A DNA stretch of 64,000 nucleotides from Paenibacillus jilunlii (lineage in GTDB: Bacteria; Bacillota; Bacilli; Paenibacillales; Paenibacillaceae): contig NZ_FNGM01000003.1 in NCBI RefSeq assembly GCF_900102965.1, positions 248,001 to 312,000 on the forward strand, read 5' to 3'. The translations under genes were made by a program, and so were the position numbers. The notes beneath the pieces are model-generated. The model worked only from the letters and a program-made list of their open reading frames with translations, did not search any database and was not told the origin of the DNA. Positions 21,002-29,836 of this stretch are shown piece after piece; position 1 is the first letter of the stretch, and every line of letters begins with the position of its first letter.

Positions 21002-22165
21002 TTGCGAGAGAATAACGGAGAGCTAACCTATTCCTTAACCGGGGAAGACGGGGGAGCCGGGGAGTACTATCGGGACGTTGCCCTTTTGACAGATGAAGTT
21101 CTGGTGAAATTGCATGAAGACCCATCTATAGCCAAGTTTGGCCGGTATATAGCCTTAAGAAAGCTGGAAACCTGGAATCCCGATATCTATGCGCTGGAAT
21201 GGCTGATGATTGGCGTACTGTGGAATGTATATCACTCTAGAGCAACTGTGGGAAGTGTGTATGCAGGCCAGCTTCTTTCTTCACTGTACAGGCTTAGAAG
21301 CCGAAGCCGCGAGGCGCGCAGAGCCGTGGACCGGCTGAAGGGGATTGCTGGGACTACCGTACTCGCCCTGCGCCACAAAGCTGTTGAGCGGATACAGCTG
21401 CATTCATTTGCCAGACTGCTTGGATGGCTGCGCGCCAGCGGAGAATTCGAGCAGGAGAGCAGGCGGCTGAAGATCTGGCTGGATTTTCTCAGAGGATTGC
21501 CGGGTAAAGAGAGCGCAGGCATACTGCATCGGGCTGTACAGAAGGCTTCTTGGTTTGAGCGGCGCAGTCTGGAGTGCCTCGGCAGCTATACTTCCAAGGT
21601 AGAGACTTATATTGAGAATAACCGCCAGCGGTTGAAGTGGCAGGAGAATCGTATTTTCTGCAGCCGGGAACGGGTGGAGTACCATTTGAACATGGTCGGA
21701 GCTGACATCATGAACCGGGTTTTTCACGCTGGCTTCCAAGCGGCACCTGAGAAGATAGTATTCCTGCCCATCTGCATGCGCAACAAACCTGCCGGGGCTT
21801 GCCGGGCAGTACAGGAAGGACCGGGATATGTGTGCAGACGCTGCTCCAAAACCTGCCGGGTACATGCAGTTACAGCGATGGCTGAAACCTGTGACAGCAA
21901 GGTGCTGATGATTCCGCATGCCTCAACAGCCTTTGGGAAAGAACGCATCCCTGAGGGAAAAGTCGGTATTGTCGGCATAGCCTGTGTGCTGAATCTCATC
22001 CCCGGCGGCTATAAAGCCCGTGATATGGGATATCTTCCGCAATGTGTGCTGCTCCATTACTCAGGCTGTGTGATGCATTGGCATCCGGAGGGCATCGAGA
22101 CCTGTATCGATATGGACCGTCTGCAGCTTATGCTGGAACAGGGTAAGCCTTCAAGCAAAAGCTGA
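21002..22165 (+). CDS. DUF116 family protein
   Basis: A 387-residue protein whose C-terminal half is Cys-rich (PICMRNKPAGAC, CRRCSKTCRVH) and ends with VGIACVLNLIPGGYKARDMG, which fits the DUF116 family, possibly metal or Fe-S binding. The N-terminal half is helical with many Arg residues. TTG at 21002 follows GGAGG at eight bases. The frame stays open back to 20726, but that part lies over the convergent kinase gene and has no ribosome site. The function is unknown. Confidence 0.8.
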   Translation: MRENNGELTYSLTGEDGGAGEYYRDVALLTDEVLVKLHEDPSIAKFGRYIALRKLETWNPDIYALEWLMIGVLWNVYHSRATVGSVYAGQLLSSLYRLRSRSREARRAVDRLKGIAGTTVLALRHKAVERIQLHSFARLLGWLRASGEFEQESRRLKIWLDFLRGLPGKESAGILHRAVQKASWFERRSLECLGSYTSKVETYIENNRQRLKWQENRIFCSRERVEYHLNMVGADIMNRVFHAGFQAAPEKIVFLPICMRNKPAGACRAVQEGPGYVCRRCSKTCRVHAVTAMAETCDSKVLMIPHASTAFGKERIPEGKVGIVGIACVLNLIPGGYKARDMGYLPQCVLLHYSGCVMHWHPEGIETCIDMDRLQLMLEQGKPSSKS

Positions 22166-22208
22166 ATAAAATATAAAAACAAACACATAGAAAAAGAGGC
22201 CCATTTGA

Positions 22209-23390
22209 ATGAACAATCGCAAATATCAACTTTTCTGCTTACTGGCGGCTGGAATGCTGCAAATAGCCGGGTGTGAAACCCGGCCAGCTGCACAGCCAGA
22301 TCAAGTCCCGCAGATTCAGGCAGAGAAGAGCAATCAAGGCAAAGCTTCAGCAGAGAACAGAGGAACAGGCAGGGAATATATCTTTCAGGACAGTGACAAG
22401 ACGCTGTTGACCGAGGAAAATCTCAGCAACATCGACAGCAGAATGCTGGAGCTGGCGAGGAATGAGATTTTTGCCCGGCATGGCTTAGTATTCAAGCGGC
22501 CGGACCTGAAAGACTATTTTGCGGGCAAACGCTGGTATACTCCCGATGAGGATTACAATGGAAGCCTGTCGGATACAGAAAGCAGGAACATTAAGCTGAT
22601 TCAAAAACATGAAAAGCTCATGTCTGCCAACCAACTGGAAAAATTGTGGGACGTGGATGATCATGTGCTGGGTTATCCGCAGGGCGATGAGTCTATCCGG
22701 CTTCCGGCGGCAAATGTAGATTTGAATGGTGACGGAACCGTTGAGCATATCCAAATGACTTTAACCCAACATTACGAGGTCACTGACGAATGGAGCCTCT
22801 CGGTGAATGATTCTAAACTGAAAATTGAGCTGTCTGATTCATACTCCACTTCATATTTCAAAATTGTAGATTCAAATATCAATGACCCATACTTTGAAAT
22901 CGCTTTGGAGGATAGCAATGAGTCTGCGCAGTTCACAACGGACTATTACTATTACAATGGGCATGACCTGATACATATGGGAACGCTGGACGGGCTCACT
23001 GCCAATGCGCAGTCTTTGGATGGACATGGAACAGTAACAACATCGAGACAAGCTATTGACCTTCAATGCTGGTTCTATCTTGAAACATTTAAGCTGGACG
23101 GCGAGCATATGTGGAAGGAATCCCCGGCTGATTTTTATCCCATGGAGCCACCTACGCCTTGGGTAGCCAAAGTACGTTTTCCTATCTATACAACCTCAGG
23201 GCAAGACGATATTCTCAAGTGGGTAGAGCCAGGGGATTCAGTCTATTTCCAGGGCGGAGACACGGAGGGGAAGGGAAAGATTAAGACAGAAGATGGTACA
23301 ACAGGTTGGATTCAAGTCAAGGATGGCCATCTTTCCGGAACGGATACAGATATTTATGACTGCTTTGAGGGACTGCTGTTGTATGGCTGA
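22209..23390 (+). CDS. YARHG-domain lipoprotein with C-terminal SH3-like region
   Basis: A 393-residue secreted lipoprotein. The signal peptide ends in a lipobox LQIAGC (Cys22). A YARHG domain lies at about residues 78-118 (ARNEIFARHGLVF, KRWYTPD). A beta-rich middle follows, and the last 70 residues (VEPGDSVYFQG, TGWIQVKDG) look like an SH3b-type fold. The YARHG domain is thought to act outside the cell, probably at the wall; its ligand is unknown. It forms a one-gene unit. Confidence 0.85.
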   Translation: MNNRKYQLFCLLAAGMLQIAGCETRPAAQPDQVPQIQAEKSNQGKASAENRGTGREYIFQDSDKTLLTEENLSNIDSRMLELARNEIFARHGLVFKRPDLKDYFAGKRWYTPDEDYNGSLSDTESRNIKLIQKHEKLMSANQLEKLWDVDDHVLGYPQGDESIRLPAANVDLNGDGTVEHIQMTLTQHYEVTDEWSLSVNDSKLKIELSDSYSTSYFKIVDSNINDPYFEIALEDSNESAQFTTDYYYYNGHDLIHMGTLDGLTANAQSLDGHGTVTTSRQAIDLQCWFYLETFKLDGEHMWKESPADFYPMEPPTPWVAKVRFPIYTTSGQDDILKWVEPGDSVYFQGGDTEGKGKIKTEDGTTGWIQVKDGHLSGTDTDIYDCFEGLLLYG

Positions 23391-23395
23391 CCCGT

Positions 23396-23425
23396 TTGAC
23401 AACTAAACCGTCCAGACGGTATAGT
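23396..23425 (+). promoter_or_regulatory. Promoter of the TetR/SMR pair with a palindromic operator between -35 and -10
   Basis: TTGACA (23396-23401) and TATAGT (23420-23425) are separated by 18 bases. The spacer contains ACCGTCCAGACGGT (23407-23420), a palindrome with perfect six-base arms, and another GACGGT occurs at 23434-23439. This is the classic arrangement for self-repression by a TetR-type protein. Confidence 0.75.
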
Positions 23426-23445
23426 GATTTCAGGACGGTGATGAT

Positions 23446-24003
23446 ATGAGCAAAGAAGACGAAGAAAAAATCCCGAAGCGGATGCTTATTATACTCGCTG
23501 CCATAGAGGTTATGCGTGAGCTGGGCGGAGAGCAATTGACGCTGGAGCTGGTTGCCAGGCGGGCCGGAGTCAGCAAAGGCGGCTTGCTGTACCATTTTCC
23601 GGGTAAAGAAGCGCTGGTTAATGGTGTAGTGGAAACGTTGACGAACAGCTTTGAGGCCGATTTGGAAAAAAGAATTGGTGCGGATCAAATCCGCAGCGGG
23701 AAATGGAGCAGGGCTTATATTGAATCCACCTTCGACGAAGCCGGTGCAGGCAATGATATAGGAACAGTGCTAGCTTCAGCGCTTTTCCTCAACCCGGAAT
23801 CCTTGAACGGAATTCGCAGCGCTTATACGGAATGGCAGCGGAATATTGAAAATGACGGAATAGACCCCGTACAATCGACCATTGCCAGACTAGCTGCTGA
23901 CGGCTTATGGTTTGCGGAGATGTTTGGCCTTGCCCCTCCAGACAAAGAATTGAAGCAGCGGGTACGTGACGAATTGCTGCGCTTAACAAAGGAGGAGAAG
24001 TAA
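23446..24003 (+). CDS. TetR-family repressor of the adjacent efflux gene
   Basis: A 185-residue regulator with an N-terminal helix-turn-helix (residues 15-60; ELVARRAGVSKGGLLYHFPGK) and a helical ligand-binding C-terminal domain. Its stop codon overlaps the start of the SMR efflux gene, and a palindromic operator lies in the shared promoter. It most likely represses both genes until a toxic cation or dye binds. The TetR family call is secure; the inducer is unknown. Confidence 0.92.
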   Translation: MSKEDEEKIPKRMLIILAAIEVMRELGGEQLTLELVARRAGVSKGGLLYHFPGKEALVNGVVETLTNSFEADLEKRIGADQIRSGKWSRAYIESTFDEAGAGNDIGTVLASALFLNPESLNGIRSAYTEWQRNIENDGIDPVQSTIARLAADGLWFAEMFGLAPPDKELKQRVRDELLRLTKEEK

Positions 24004-24380
24004 TGGCTTATTTCTTGCTAGCGGTATCCATTGCCAGTGAACTGCTTGGAACTTCGATGCTGAAAGCTTCCCAAGGCTTTACACGGCTGATACCGTCTAT
24101 TGTGACAGTGGTTGCATTCGTATGTTCCTTCTATTTCTTGTCGATCTCGCTGAAGTCCATTCCCTTGAATACAGCGTACGCCATTTGGTCAGGGCTTGGT
24201 ACGGTAATTACAGTCATTGTGTCGGTCGTAATCTGGAAGGAAAAGATTAATACCGCCAGCATCGTCGGCATCACCCTCATCATCATTGGCGTGGTTGTGC
24301 TGAATTTGCTGGGTCCGGGACATGGAGCTTCTGAAGATCAACAATCTAGCAATCTGCATTCTGCGGCTGCTCGTAAGTAG
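24003..24380 (+). CDS. SMR-family small multidrug efflux protein
   Basis: A 125-residue protein with four membrane segments. The essential membrane Glu is present in the first helix (SIASELLGTSMLK, Glu13), with the conserved GFTRLIPS, PLNTAYAIWSGLGTV and WKEKI motifs. It would export quaternary ammonium compounds or similar cations in exchange for protons as a dimer. The tail after the fourth helix is about 18 residues longer than usual for the family. ATG at 24003 overlaps the TetR stop. Confidence 0.93.
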   Translation: MAYFLLAVSIASELLGTSMLKASQGFTRLIPSIVTVVAFVCSFYFLSISLKSIPLNTAYAIWSGLGTVITVIVSVVIWKEKINTASIVGITLIIIGVVVLNLLGPGHGASEDQQSSNLHSAAARK

Positions 24381-24476
24381 CCTCTTTTTTTCGCAACCAT
24401 CTATATACCCACTCCATATGTAAAATATTTACATAGAGTATATTGTATTTATATTTCACAGAATGGAGTGATAGAA

Positions 24477-24968
24477 ATGGGTTTTTATGTTCAAAACAAC
24501 ACCCCTAACACCATATGGGTTGCTGTGGGCCACTATGATCCTAATTGTAGTCCTACCACTTATGTTAAAGAGGGTTGGTACCGGATAGTACCAGGTAGGC
24601 GTTCACTCATTGTGTCGGGATCTGCCGCCAATCAAAGATTCTATATCTACGGGCATGACAACTTCGGTAATACTTGGGGTGGTGATTTCAACACCTATAT
24701 TCCTAGTTCAGTTTTCACAATGTGCTGGGTAGAAAGATGCCAAGGCACAGGCTGTAATAGAGTAGGGTTTGATGAAATCATTGTCGGCAATTTCCAAAAC
24801 TACACATTGACCCTTACCAATGGAGCCCAAGGTGCATCAAGAGCAAGAAATACTAAAATATCGAAAAAAGGAGCCCGCAAATTCAAATTAGGCAGATTCA
24901 GCATTAAGAAGACACCTGGAAAGTTAGGCAAGTTAGGCAGAGTGGTTAGACCATTACGCAGCAGATAG
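24477..24968 (+). CDS. DUF1036-like protein with a strongly basic tail
   Basis: A 163-residue protein. Residues 1-110 show the DUF1036 pattern (GWYRIVPGRRSL, FYIYGHDNFGNTW). From about residue 118 to the end the chain is almost all Lys, Arg, Gly and Leu, a basic tail typical of nucleic-acid or surface binding. There is no signal peptide. ATG at 24477 follows TGGAGTG at eight bases. The gene is visibly more AT-rich than its neighbours. The function of DUF1036 is unknown, and the tail is not a usual part of it as far as I know. Confidence 0.7.
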   Translation: MGFYVQNNTPNTIWVAVGHYDPNCSPTTYVKEGWYRIVPGRRSLIVSGSAANQRFYIYGHDNFGNTWGGDFNTYIPSSVFTMCWVERCQGTGCNRVGFDEIIVGNFQNYTLTLTNGAQGASRARNTKISKKGARKFKLGRFSIKKTPGKLGKLGRVVRPLRSR

Positions 24969-25025
24969 GAAGAGAGCGCCGAAGAACCAGGTAAGAGCAT
25001 AAGCTATGAATCCAGAAATCGGAAA

Positions 25026-25059
25026 CGGCTCGCAGGAACAGCATCTGCGGGTCGCTTTT
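25026..25059 (+). terminator. Intrinsic terminator
   Basis: CGGCTCGCAG (25026-25035) pairs with CTGCGGGTCG (25045-25054) over ten pairs, including two G-T, and CTTTTG follows. Confidence 0.6.
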
Positions 25060-25080
25060 GAATACATACGTCGACAATCT

Positions 25081-25100
25081 TAATATATCATGATATATTA
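25081..25100. promoter_or_regulatory. Perfect 20-base palindrome upstream of the GntR/LacI-type regulator gene
   Basis: TAATATATCATGATATATTA is identical to its reverse complement. It lies 37 bases before the regulator start, a good place for self-control. The sequence is AT-rich, so part of the symmetry could be chance, but 20 bases without a mismatch is notable. Confidence 0.5.
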
Positions 25101-25136
25101 TTATGTATAATCGTGAAAAATTAGAGTCAGGAGATA

Positions 25137-26315
25137 GTGAAAGTCATGAACGAACCGACTTCATCCAAGCCGATGTATGAGAAAATATTTGACGAAGTGA
25201 AGGAGAGCATATTGACTCAAGCCTACCGGCTTGGAGAGCGTGTCCCTTCCGAGAAAGAGCTTGCCGATACCTATAACGTGAGCCGTATCACCAGTAAAAA
25301 AGCACTTGAGATGCTGGCCGCAGAGCACCTAATCGTCCGCAAACCGGGCAGGGGCTCGTTCGTAGCAGATCCAGCCGCTGAACCGCAGGAACTGACGACC
25401 GCAGCAGGTACCGGGAGGACCGCAATCAACACAGAGGAAAAGACCATTGGGCTGATTATAACCGACTTTGGCAACAGCTACGGGACCGGGCTGATTTATG
25501 GCATGGAACAGGCCTCGCGCGATAATGATTGTTTCCTGGTTCTGCGGAGGACCTTCGGTATTCCCGAGAATGAGGAGCAATCCATCCAGAAGCTGCTCAA
25601 CCTGGGCGTGGACGGGCTCATCATTTTCCCGGCTCAGGGTGAATACTTCAATGCTGAAATTCTCAAGCTGGTCATTGGCCGTTTCCCGCTGGTACTGGTG
25701 GACCGGCATTTGAAAGGGGTTGCCGCCGCATCGATCAGCTCGGATAATCTGCAGGCTGCGCTAGAAGCCACCGAGTATTTGTTTGATCTGGGGCATACGC
25801 ATATATCGTTTTTGTCACCTCCTCCGGTAGATACAACAGCCGTAGAAGACCGGATTGAAGGCTTCATTCAGGCTCACGCCCAGCGGGGAATTATGGTGGA
25901 TAAGGAGCTGTGGGTCAGCGACCTGACTTCGACCCTGCCGAAGTTTTTTAACCCGGATAACATTGAAAGGGACATCACGCGTCTGATCTCCCATTTGGAG
26001 AGCCACCCTTCCATTACGGCACTGTTTGCCATTGAGTACAATATTGCTCTGCTCGCCAAGACTGCAGTAGAACGCCTGGGGCTGCGAATTCCTGAAGACA
26101 TTTCAATTATTTGCTTCGACAGTCCGCCAACCCATCTCGGCGGCGGTTATTCCTTCACCCATATGCGCCAGAATGAAGAAGAGATGGGGCGGATTGCAGT
26201 GGAAAATGTGCTGAGTCTGATGAACGGGCAGCCCGTACCCAATAAGGTAATGCTGGATGCGAAGCTGATCCCCGGCAGCTCGACCGGGCCTGCATCCCGC
26301 AAAAAAAGACATTAG
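25137..26315 (+). CDS. GntR/LacI-type hybrid transcriptional regulator (AraR-like)
   Basis: The regulator has about 390 residues: a GntR-type winged helix (residues 10-75; ILTQAYRLGERVPSEKEL, NVSRITSKKALEML) joined to a LacI-type sugar-binding domain (residues 100-385; IGLIITDFGNSYG, ITALFAIEYN, RIPEDISIICFD). This is the AraR layout, which senses a sugar. GTG at 25137 is three bases from GGAG and ATG at 25146 is twelve, so the start is uncertain by three codons. It may control the polysaccharide genes downstream, but there is no direct proof. Confidence 0.9.
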   Translation: MKVMNEPTSSKPMYEKIFDEVKESILTQAYRLGERVPSEKELADTYNVSRITSKKALEMLAAEHLIVRKPGRGSFVADPAAEPQELTTAAGTGRTAINTEEKTIGLIITDFGNSYGTGLIYGMEQASRDNDCFLVLRRTFGIPENEEQSIQKLLNLGVDGLIIFPAQGEYFNAEILKLVIGRFPLVLVDRHLKGVAAASISSDNLQAALEATEYLFDLGHTHISFLSPPPVDTTAVEDRIEGFIQAHAQRGIMVDKELWVSDLTSTLPKFFNPDNIERDITRLISHLESHPSITALFAIEYNIALLAKTAVERLGLRIPEDISIICFDSPPTHLGGGYSFTHMRQNEEEMGRIAVENVLSLMNGQPVPNKVMLDAKLIPGSSTGPASRKKRH

Positions 26316-26353
26316 CGGGAGACCCCATTCTAAGACATTCCCAAATCGTTGAT

Positions 26354-26401
26354 AAAAATCACACCACCACCTGTTTCTTTTGGGTGGTAGTGTGATTTTT
26401 T
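26354..26401. terminator. Strong bidirectional terminator
   Basis: A long stem joins the run starting AAAAATCACACC (26354) with the run ending GTGTGATTTTTT (26401), with CCACC/GGTGG at the inner end. It separates the convergent regulator and phosphodiester-glycosidase-like genes. Confidence 0.9.
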
Positions 26402-26427
26402 ACAAGTATACTTAATAGCTGCTCTTC

Positions 26428-27453
26428 TTAGAATTGAACAGATACTTTAGCATATGTTGGAGAGCCGTCATGGAAGTTACGAACTTTTAAATAATAGGTT
26501 TGTCCCCAATTCAGATACCAACCTGTAATTAGAGAGTATTGATTGCCGCCCTGATCATCATCTTCAGTAACCTTACTTGTTAGATTTTCGTCATAATAAA
26601 GTTCAAGATAGGTATCACATTGCTGCTGATAAAACTCTGTTCTAATAGTAGCGTAACCCGCTCCAGTTATTTTGAAAATCTTGCTTGTTTCACCATTCAA
26701 ATAACCGGGTAAGCCAGGAGACAGTTCTACTGCAGGGGAAGTTCCATCAATATCCACGTTATGGACAACCTCAACCATTGCAGCTAATTGGCGGGTCCAG
26801 CTAGTTGAATAAGTTCCTGGAACATTCATTTGGGCAGCATCTGCACCATCTAAGAATATGCCGTTAACCATTCCGGATTCAATTTCTTTACAAGCGCTTC
26901 TAAATGCAGTTCCACTGCATTTAGTTTCACTAACAACTAGAAATACATTATTGCCGGAATTCCAAAGGAGACCAGATCGGTTAGGCCAAGTCTCGTCAAT
27001 TACTGGCATGCCCTCAGAAATTGCAATGCTTCGCCAATTCGCATCATCCTGAAGATTCATACTAATGCCACCTTGCGCCCAGTATTTATCGCCATAGTTA
27101 ACCCAAAGGGTCGCTTCATCCCCTACTTTTGTTGGTTGAACCCAAAAAGTCCTTTTTGTTTTATCCCAAACCAGAGTTCCTCTCGTAACATCTTGTGTGC
27201 CACCGCTGCCATAATCACCGAATCCACCGTTAATAGGTACATTGTCATTTACTGCAATCGAGTATACATTAGGTTTGGTTTGACCAGCGGGAAGGGGCAG
27301 ATCCTGAAAGAACCCACCATTCATCCCCAATTTACCCGATGAAGGTACACTTTTACCCCCAAGGTACGTAAGAACGATGTTGTTTGGAGAAGTTTTGATG
27401 ACTTTTAATGTTATACCATTGCTTGCCTTCATTGAATTGAATGTGTAATACAT
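26428..27453 (-). CDS. Phosphodiester-glycosidase-like (NAGPA/DUF2233) protein with C-terminal PPC-like domain
   Basis: A 341-residue protein. Residues 20-235 resemble the DUF2233/NAGPA fold: LGMNGGFFQ near residue 45 and GIFLDGADAAQM near 200 match its NGGFF and LDGG positions. Residues 250-341 look like a pre-peptidase C-terminal (PPC) beta-sandwich (YLELYYDENL, GQTYYLKVRN). It would cleave a sugar phosphodiester, perhaps in a wall polymer. No signal peptide is seen, which is odd for this combination. Ribosome site AGGAGG lies nine bases ahead. The gene is AT-rich against its surroundings, suggesting transfer. Confidence 0.65.
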   Translation of the reverse strand: MYYTFNSMKASNGITLKVIKTSPNNIVLTYLGGKSVPSSGKLGMNGGFFQDLPLPAGQTKPNVYSIAVNDNVPINGGFGDYGSGGTQDVTRGTLVWDKTKRTFWVQPTKVGDEATLWVNYGDKYWAQGGISMNLQDDANWRSIAISEGMPVIDETWPNRSGLLWNSGNNVFLVVSETKCSGTAFRSACKEIESGMVNGIFLDGADAAQMNVPGTYSTSWTRQLAAMVEVVHNVDIDGTSPAVELSPGLPGYLNGETSKIFKITGAGYATIRTEFYQQQCDTYLELYYDENLTSKVTEDDDQGGNQYSLITGWYLNWGQTYYLKVRNFHDGSPTYAKVSVQF

Positions 27454-27623
27454 TTGGAAAACCTCCTATTTTTTTTAAGAGTTTTTTACTCTCTTGTAAT
27501 AGAGCAAATTAAATAGGCTAATTTACAACTCAAATTCGAATATTTTATTTTTAAGCATATTGCAATAGCTATAATGAAAGTGCAATGAACCTGAACCCAT
27601 TTGATAGGAAAGAAGGATGTCCG

Positions 27624-28319
27624 GTGAGTCAAACTATATTGATCGTGGACGACGAGCGCGAGGTCGTCGATTTGCTGAAATTGTATATCGAGAACGAAGG
27701 CTACAACGTGCTGGAGGCTTTTGACGGACAAGAGGCGCTGGAGCTGGTGCGCAAGCGTGATATTCACCTCATTGTGCTTGATATCATGATGCCCGCCTGC
27801 GACGGGCTTCAGGTGGTTAAGGAACTGCGCCAAGCATTGTCCGTCCCCGTGATCTTTCTGTCCGCGCGGGTGCAGGATCATGATAAGATTCTGGGGCTTA
27901 ATCTGGGAGCAGATGATTATATGACCAAGCCTTTTAACCCGCTGGAAGTGGTTGCGCGCATACAGGCGCAGCTCAGAAGATATCAGTATATGCATGCAGA
28001 GAGTGCTGCGGTTTCTGAGGTGGTGGAGATCGGCGGGCTGCTGCTGGACAAAGCCGGCTGCCAGCTGCACAAGAACGGTCAATTGGTTCCGCTGACGTCC
28101 ATTGAGTATAAATTGCTGCTTCATTTTATGGAGAATCCAGGGCGGGTATTTACCAAGCGCCAGCTGTTGGACAGTGTCTGGCAGCAGTGGTTTGGAGACG
28201 ACAACACCCTCCTGGTGTACATAAGCAAGCTGCGTGACAAAATTGAGGATGAGCCCAGGAAGCCGGTCTACTTAACCACCATCCGGGGACTGGGCTACCG
28301 GTTTGAGAAGAGATGCTGA
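27624..28319 (+). CDS. OmpR-family response regulator
   Basis: A 231-residue regulator with a receiver domain (Asp9/Asp10, phospho-acceptor Asp53 in VLDIMMPACDG, Lys in TKPFNPLEV) and a winged helix at residues 130-230 (LVPLTSIEYKLLLHF, LLVYISKLRDKI). GTG at 27624 follows AGAAGGA at seven bases; the frame extends upstream to 27585 without support. It overlaps the kinase start by seven bases. It is followed by a secreted GH8 gene, its possible target. Confidence 0.93.
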   Translation: MSQTILIVDDEREVVDLLKLYIENEGYNVLEAFDGQEALELVRKRDIHLIVLDIMMPACDGLQVVKELRQALSVPVIFLSARVQDHDKILGLNLGADDYMTKPFNPLEVVARIQAQLRRYQYMHAESAAVSEVVEIGGLLLDKAGCQLHKNGQLVPLTSIEYKLLLHFMENPGRVFTKRQLLDSVWQQWFGDDNTLLVYISKLRDKIEDEPRKPVYLTTIRGLGYRFEKRC

Positions 28320-29728
28320 AGGTGAACCGCAAGCAAACAGGGATAAGGGAAATGCTGCGCATCCATTATTATTTTCTGGTCGTGGTGATCAGCGTCATCG
28401 GGATGCTTAGCATTGCTTATGCTGCCAAAGGTTCTGACCGGAGCTATGCCTCTACGGAAATGCAGGTGACGAGAGCACAGGATTTGGTCGATGCCGAGCG
28501 GGATGCTGCGAAGCTGGAGGCGTTGATCCAGAATATCCTGAAGGTTCACGGGTGGGTTGAAACGCTGGATGAGAACAAACAGCTTATCCATTACACTGGC
28601 ATTCCCCTGGACCGATCCACACCGGAGTCGTTGCGGCTGGGCGAGGAGCCGGAGAATGCCCCTTATATCAGCTCGGAAGCCTCTTTTTTACAAAAAGGGC
28701 TGCTCTATACCTATATCGTAAAAATACCTGTAGACCAACTGGAGGTAAGCATCTGGGACCAGCAGAGTGCCAGGGACCGTGACAAACAGATTCAGCGTTA
28801 CAATGTTCAGGCTGTGTTCGGGTTCATACTGCTCTCGGCCGTTGTTATTGTTATCTACAGCAGATGGACCGCAAGAAAAATAATCCAGCCGCTCGGCGCC
28901 ATAGCCGCGGGCATCGATCATCTAAAGACCGGAGACTATACGATCCGCCTCAGCCTTAAGCTGGAGGGAGAATTTCTGCAAATCGGCAATACCTTGAATG
29001 ATATGGCAGAAAAGCTGGAACAGGCCGGAGCGCATAAGGTGCAGATGGAGAGGGGCCGCCAGCGGATGCTGGCGGATATTGCCCATGACTTGAAGACACC
29101 TATCTCAACCTTATACGGTTACGCTAAGGCACTGCATGAAGGGATGGTCAAAGATAATGACAAGCAGCAAAGCTATCTGCTGTCCATCTACACCAAAGCC
29201 AAACGGGTAGATGCCCTGCTGGACACGCTGTTTGAGATGACGCAGCTGGATCATCCCGATTATATGCTGGACAGACAGGTACAGGACCTGGGCGAGTGTA
29301 TGCGCACAGCTATTCTGGATCATTTCTCCGAAATAGAGGAAAAGGAGCTGGAGCTGGAGGTGCGTATTCCCGATACCGAGGTGCGCTACGCTTTTGACCG
29401 CAAGCAGATGAGCCGTGTCTTCAGCAATCTGCTGTCCAATGCGGTGCGTTACAATCCGGCCGGTACCCGGCTGCGGGTGACGCTGGAGACTCATGCGGAT
29501 GGGCTATGGCTGGAATTTGCCGACAATGGAAGCGGGATACCGGAGCACTTGCGCAGCGTGATTTTTGATCCTTTCGTCAGAGGCGACCAGGCAAGGTCCA
29601 ATGCTGGAGGAACGGGTCTTGGACTGGCAATCGCCTACAAAATTGTCAGCCTGCATCAAGGTTCCCTGCAACTGCTGGGCACAGCGGAGGAACGAACAAT
29701 CTTCCGCATTATTCTGCCTGATTTTTAA
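28313..29728 (+). CDS. Sensor histidine kinase
   Basis: A 471-residue kinase with a membrane segment at about 18-38, an outside sensor region to about 165, a second membrane segment at about 167-187, HAMP, phospho-accepting His258 (DIAHDLKTPIS), an N box (FSNLLSNAVRYN) and G boxes (FDPFVRGDQAR, GTGLGLAIA). It forms a pair with the preceding regulator. ATG at 28313 overlaps the regulator stop; an in-frame GTG at 28322 is an alternative start. The signal is unknown. Confidence 0.92.
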   Translation: MLKVNRKQTGIREMLRIHYYFLVVVISVIGMLSIAYAAKGSDRSYASTEMQVTRAQDLVDAERDAAKLEALIQNILKVHGWVETLDENKQLIHYTGIPLDRSTPESLRLGEEPENAPYISSEASFLQKGLLYTYIVKIPVDQLEVSIWDQQSARDRDKQIQRYNVQAVFGFILLSAVVIVIYSRWTARKIIQPLGAIAAGIDHLKTGDYTIRLSLKLEGEFLQIGNTLNDMAEKLEQAGAHKVQMERGRQRMLADIAHDLKTPISTLYGYAKALHEGMVKDNDKQQSYLLSIYTKAKRVDALLDTLFEMTQLDHPDYMLDRQVQDLGECMRTAILDHFSEIEEKELELEVRIPDTEVRYAFDRKQMSRVFSNLLSNAVRYNPAGTRLRVTLETHADGLWLEFADNGSGIPEHLRSVIFDPFVRGDQARSNAGGTGLGLAIAYKIVSLHQGSLQLLGTAEERTIFRIILPDF

Positions 29729-29773
29729 GATTACATTAAGTTCCGGTTTAGAGTAGGGAAAGTCTATCCTGTT

Positions 29774-29793
29774 ATGCTGTGAGCATACAGCAT
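29774..29793. promoter_or_regulatory. Inverted repeat upstream of the GH8 gene
   Basis: ATGCTGT and ACAGCAT form a perfect seven-base inverted repeat around a six-base centre, 44 bases before the GH8 start. It could be an operator for the neighbouring response regulator or a small hairpin. Confidence 0.35.
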
Positions 29794-29836
29794 GATCAGC
29801 AGTCCGGATTTTTAATTTAAAAGGAGATGATATTAT

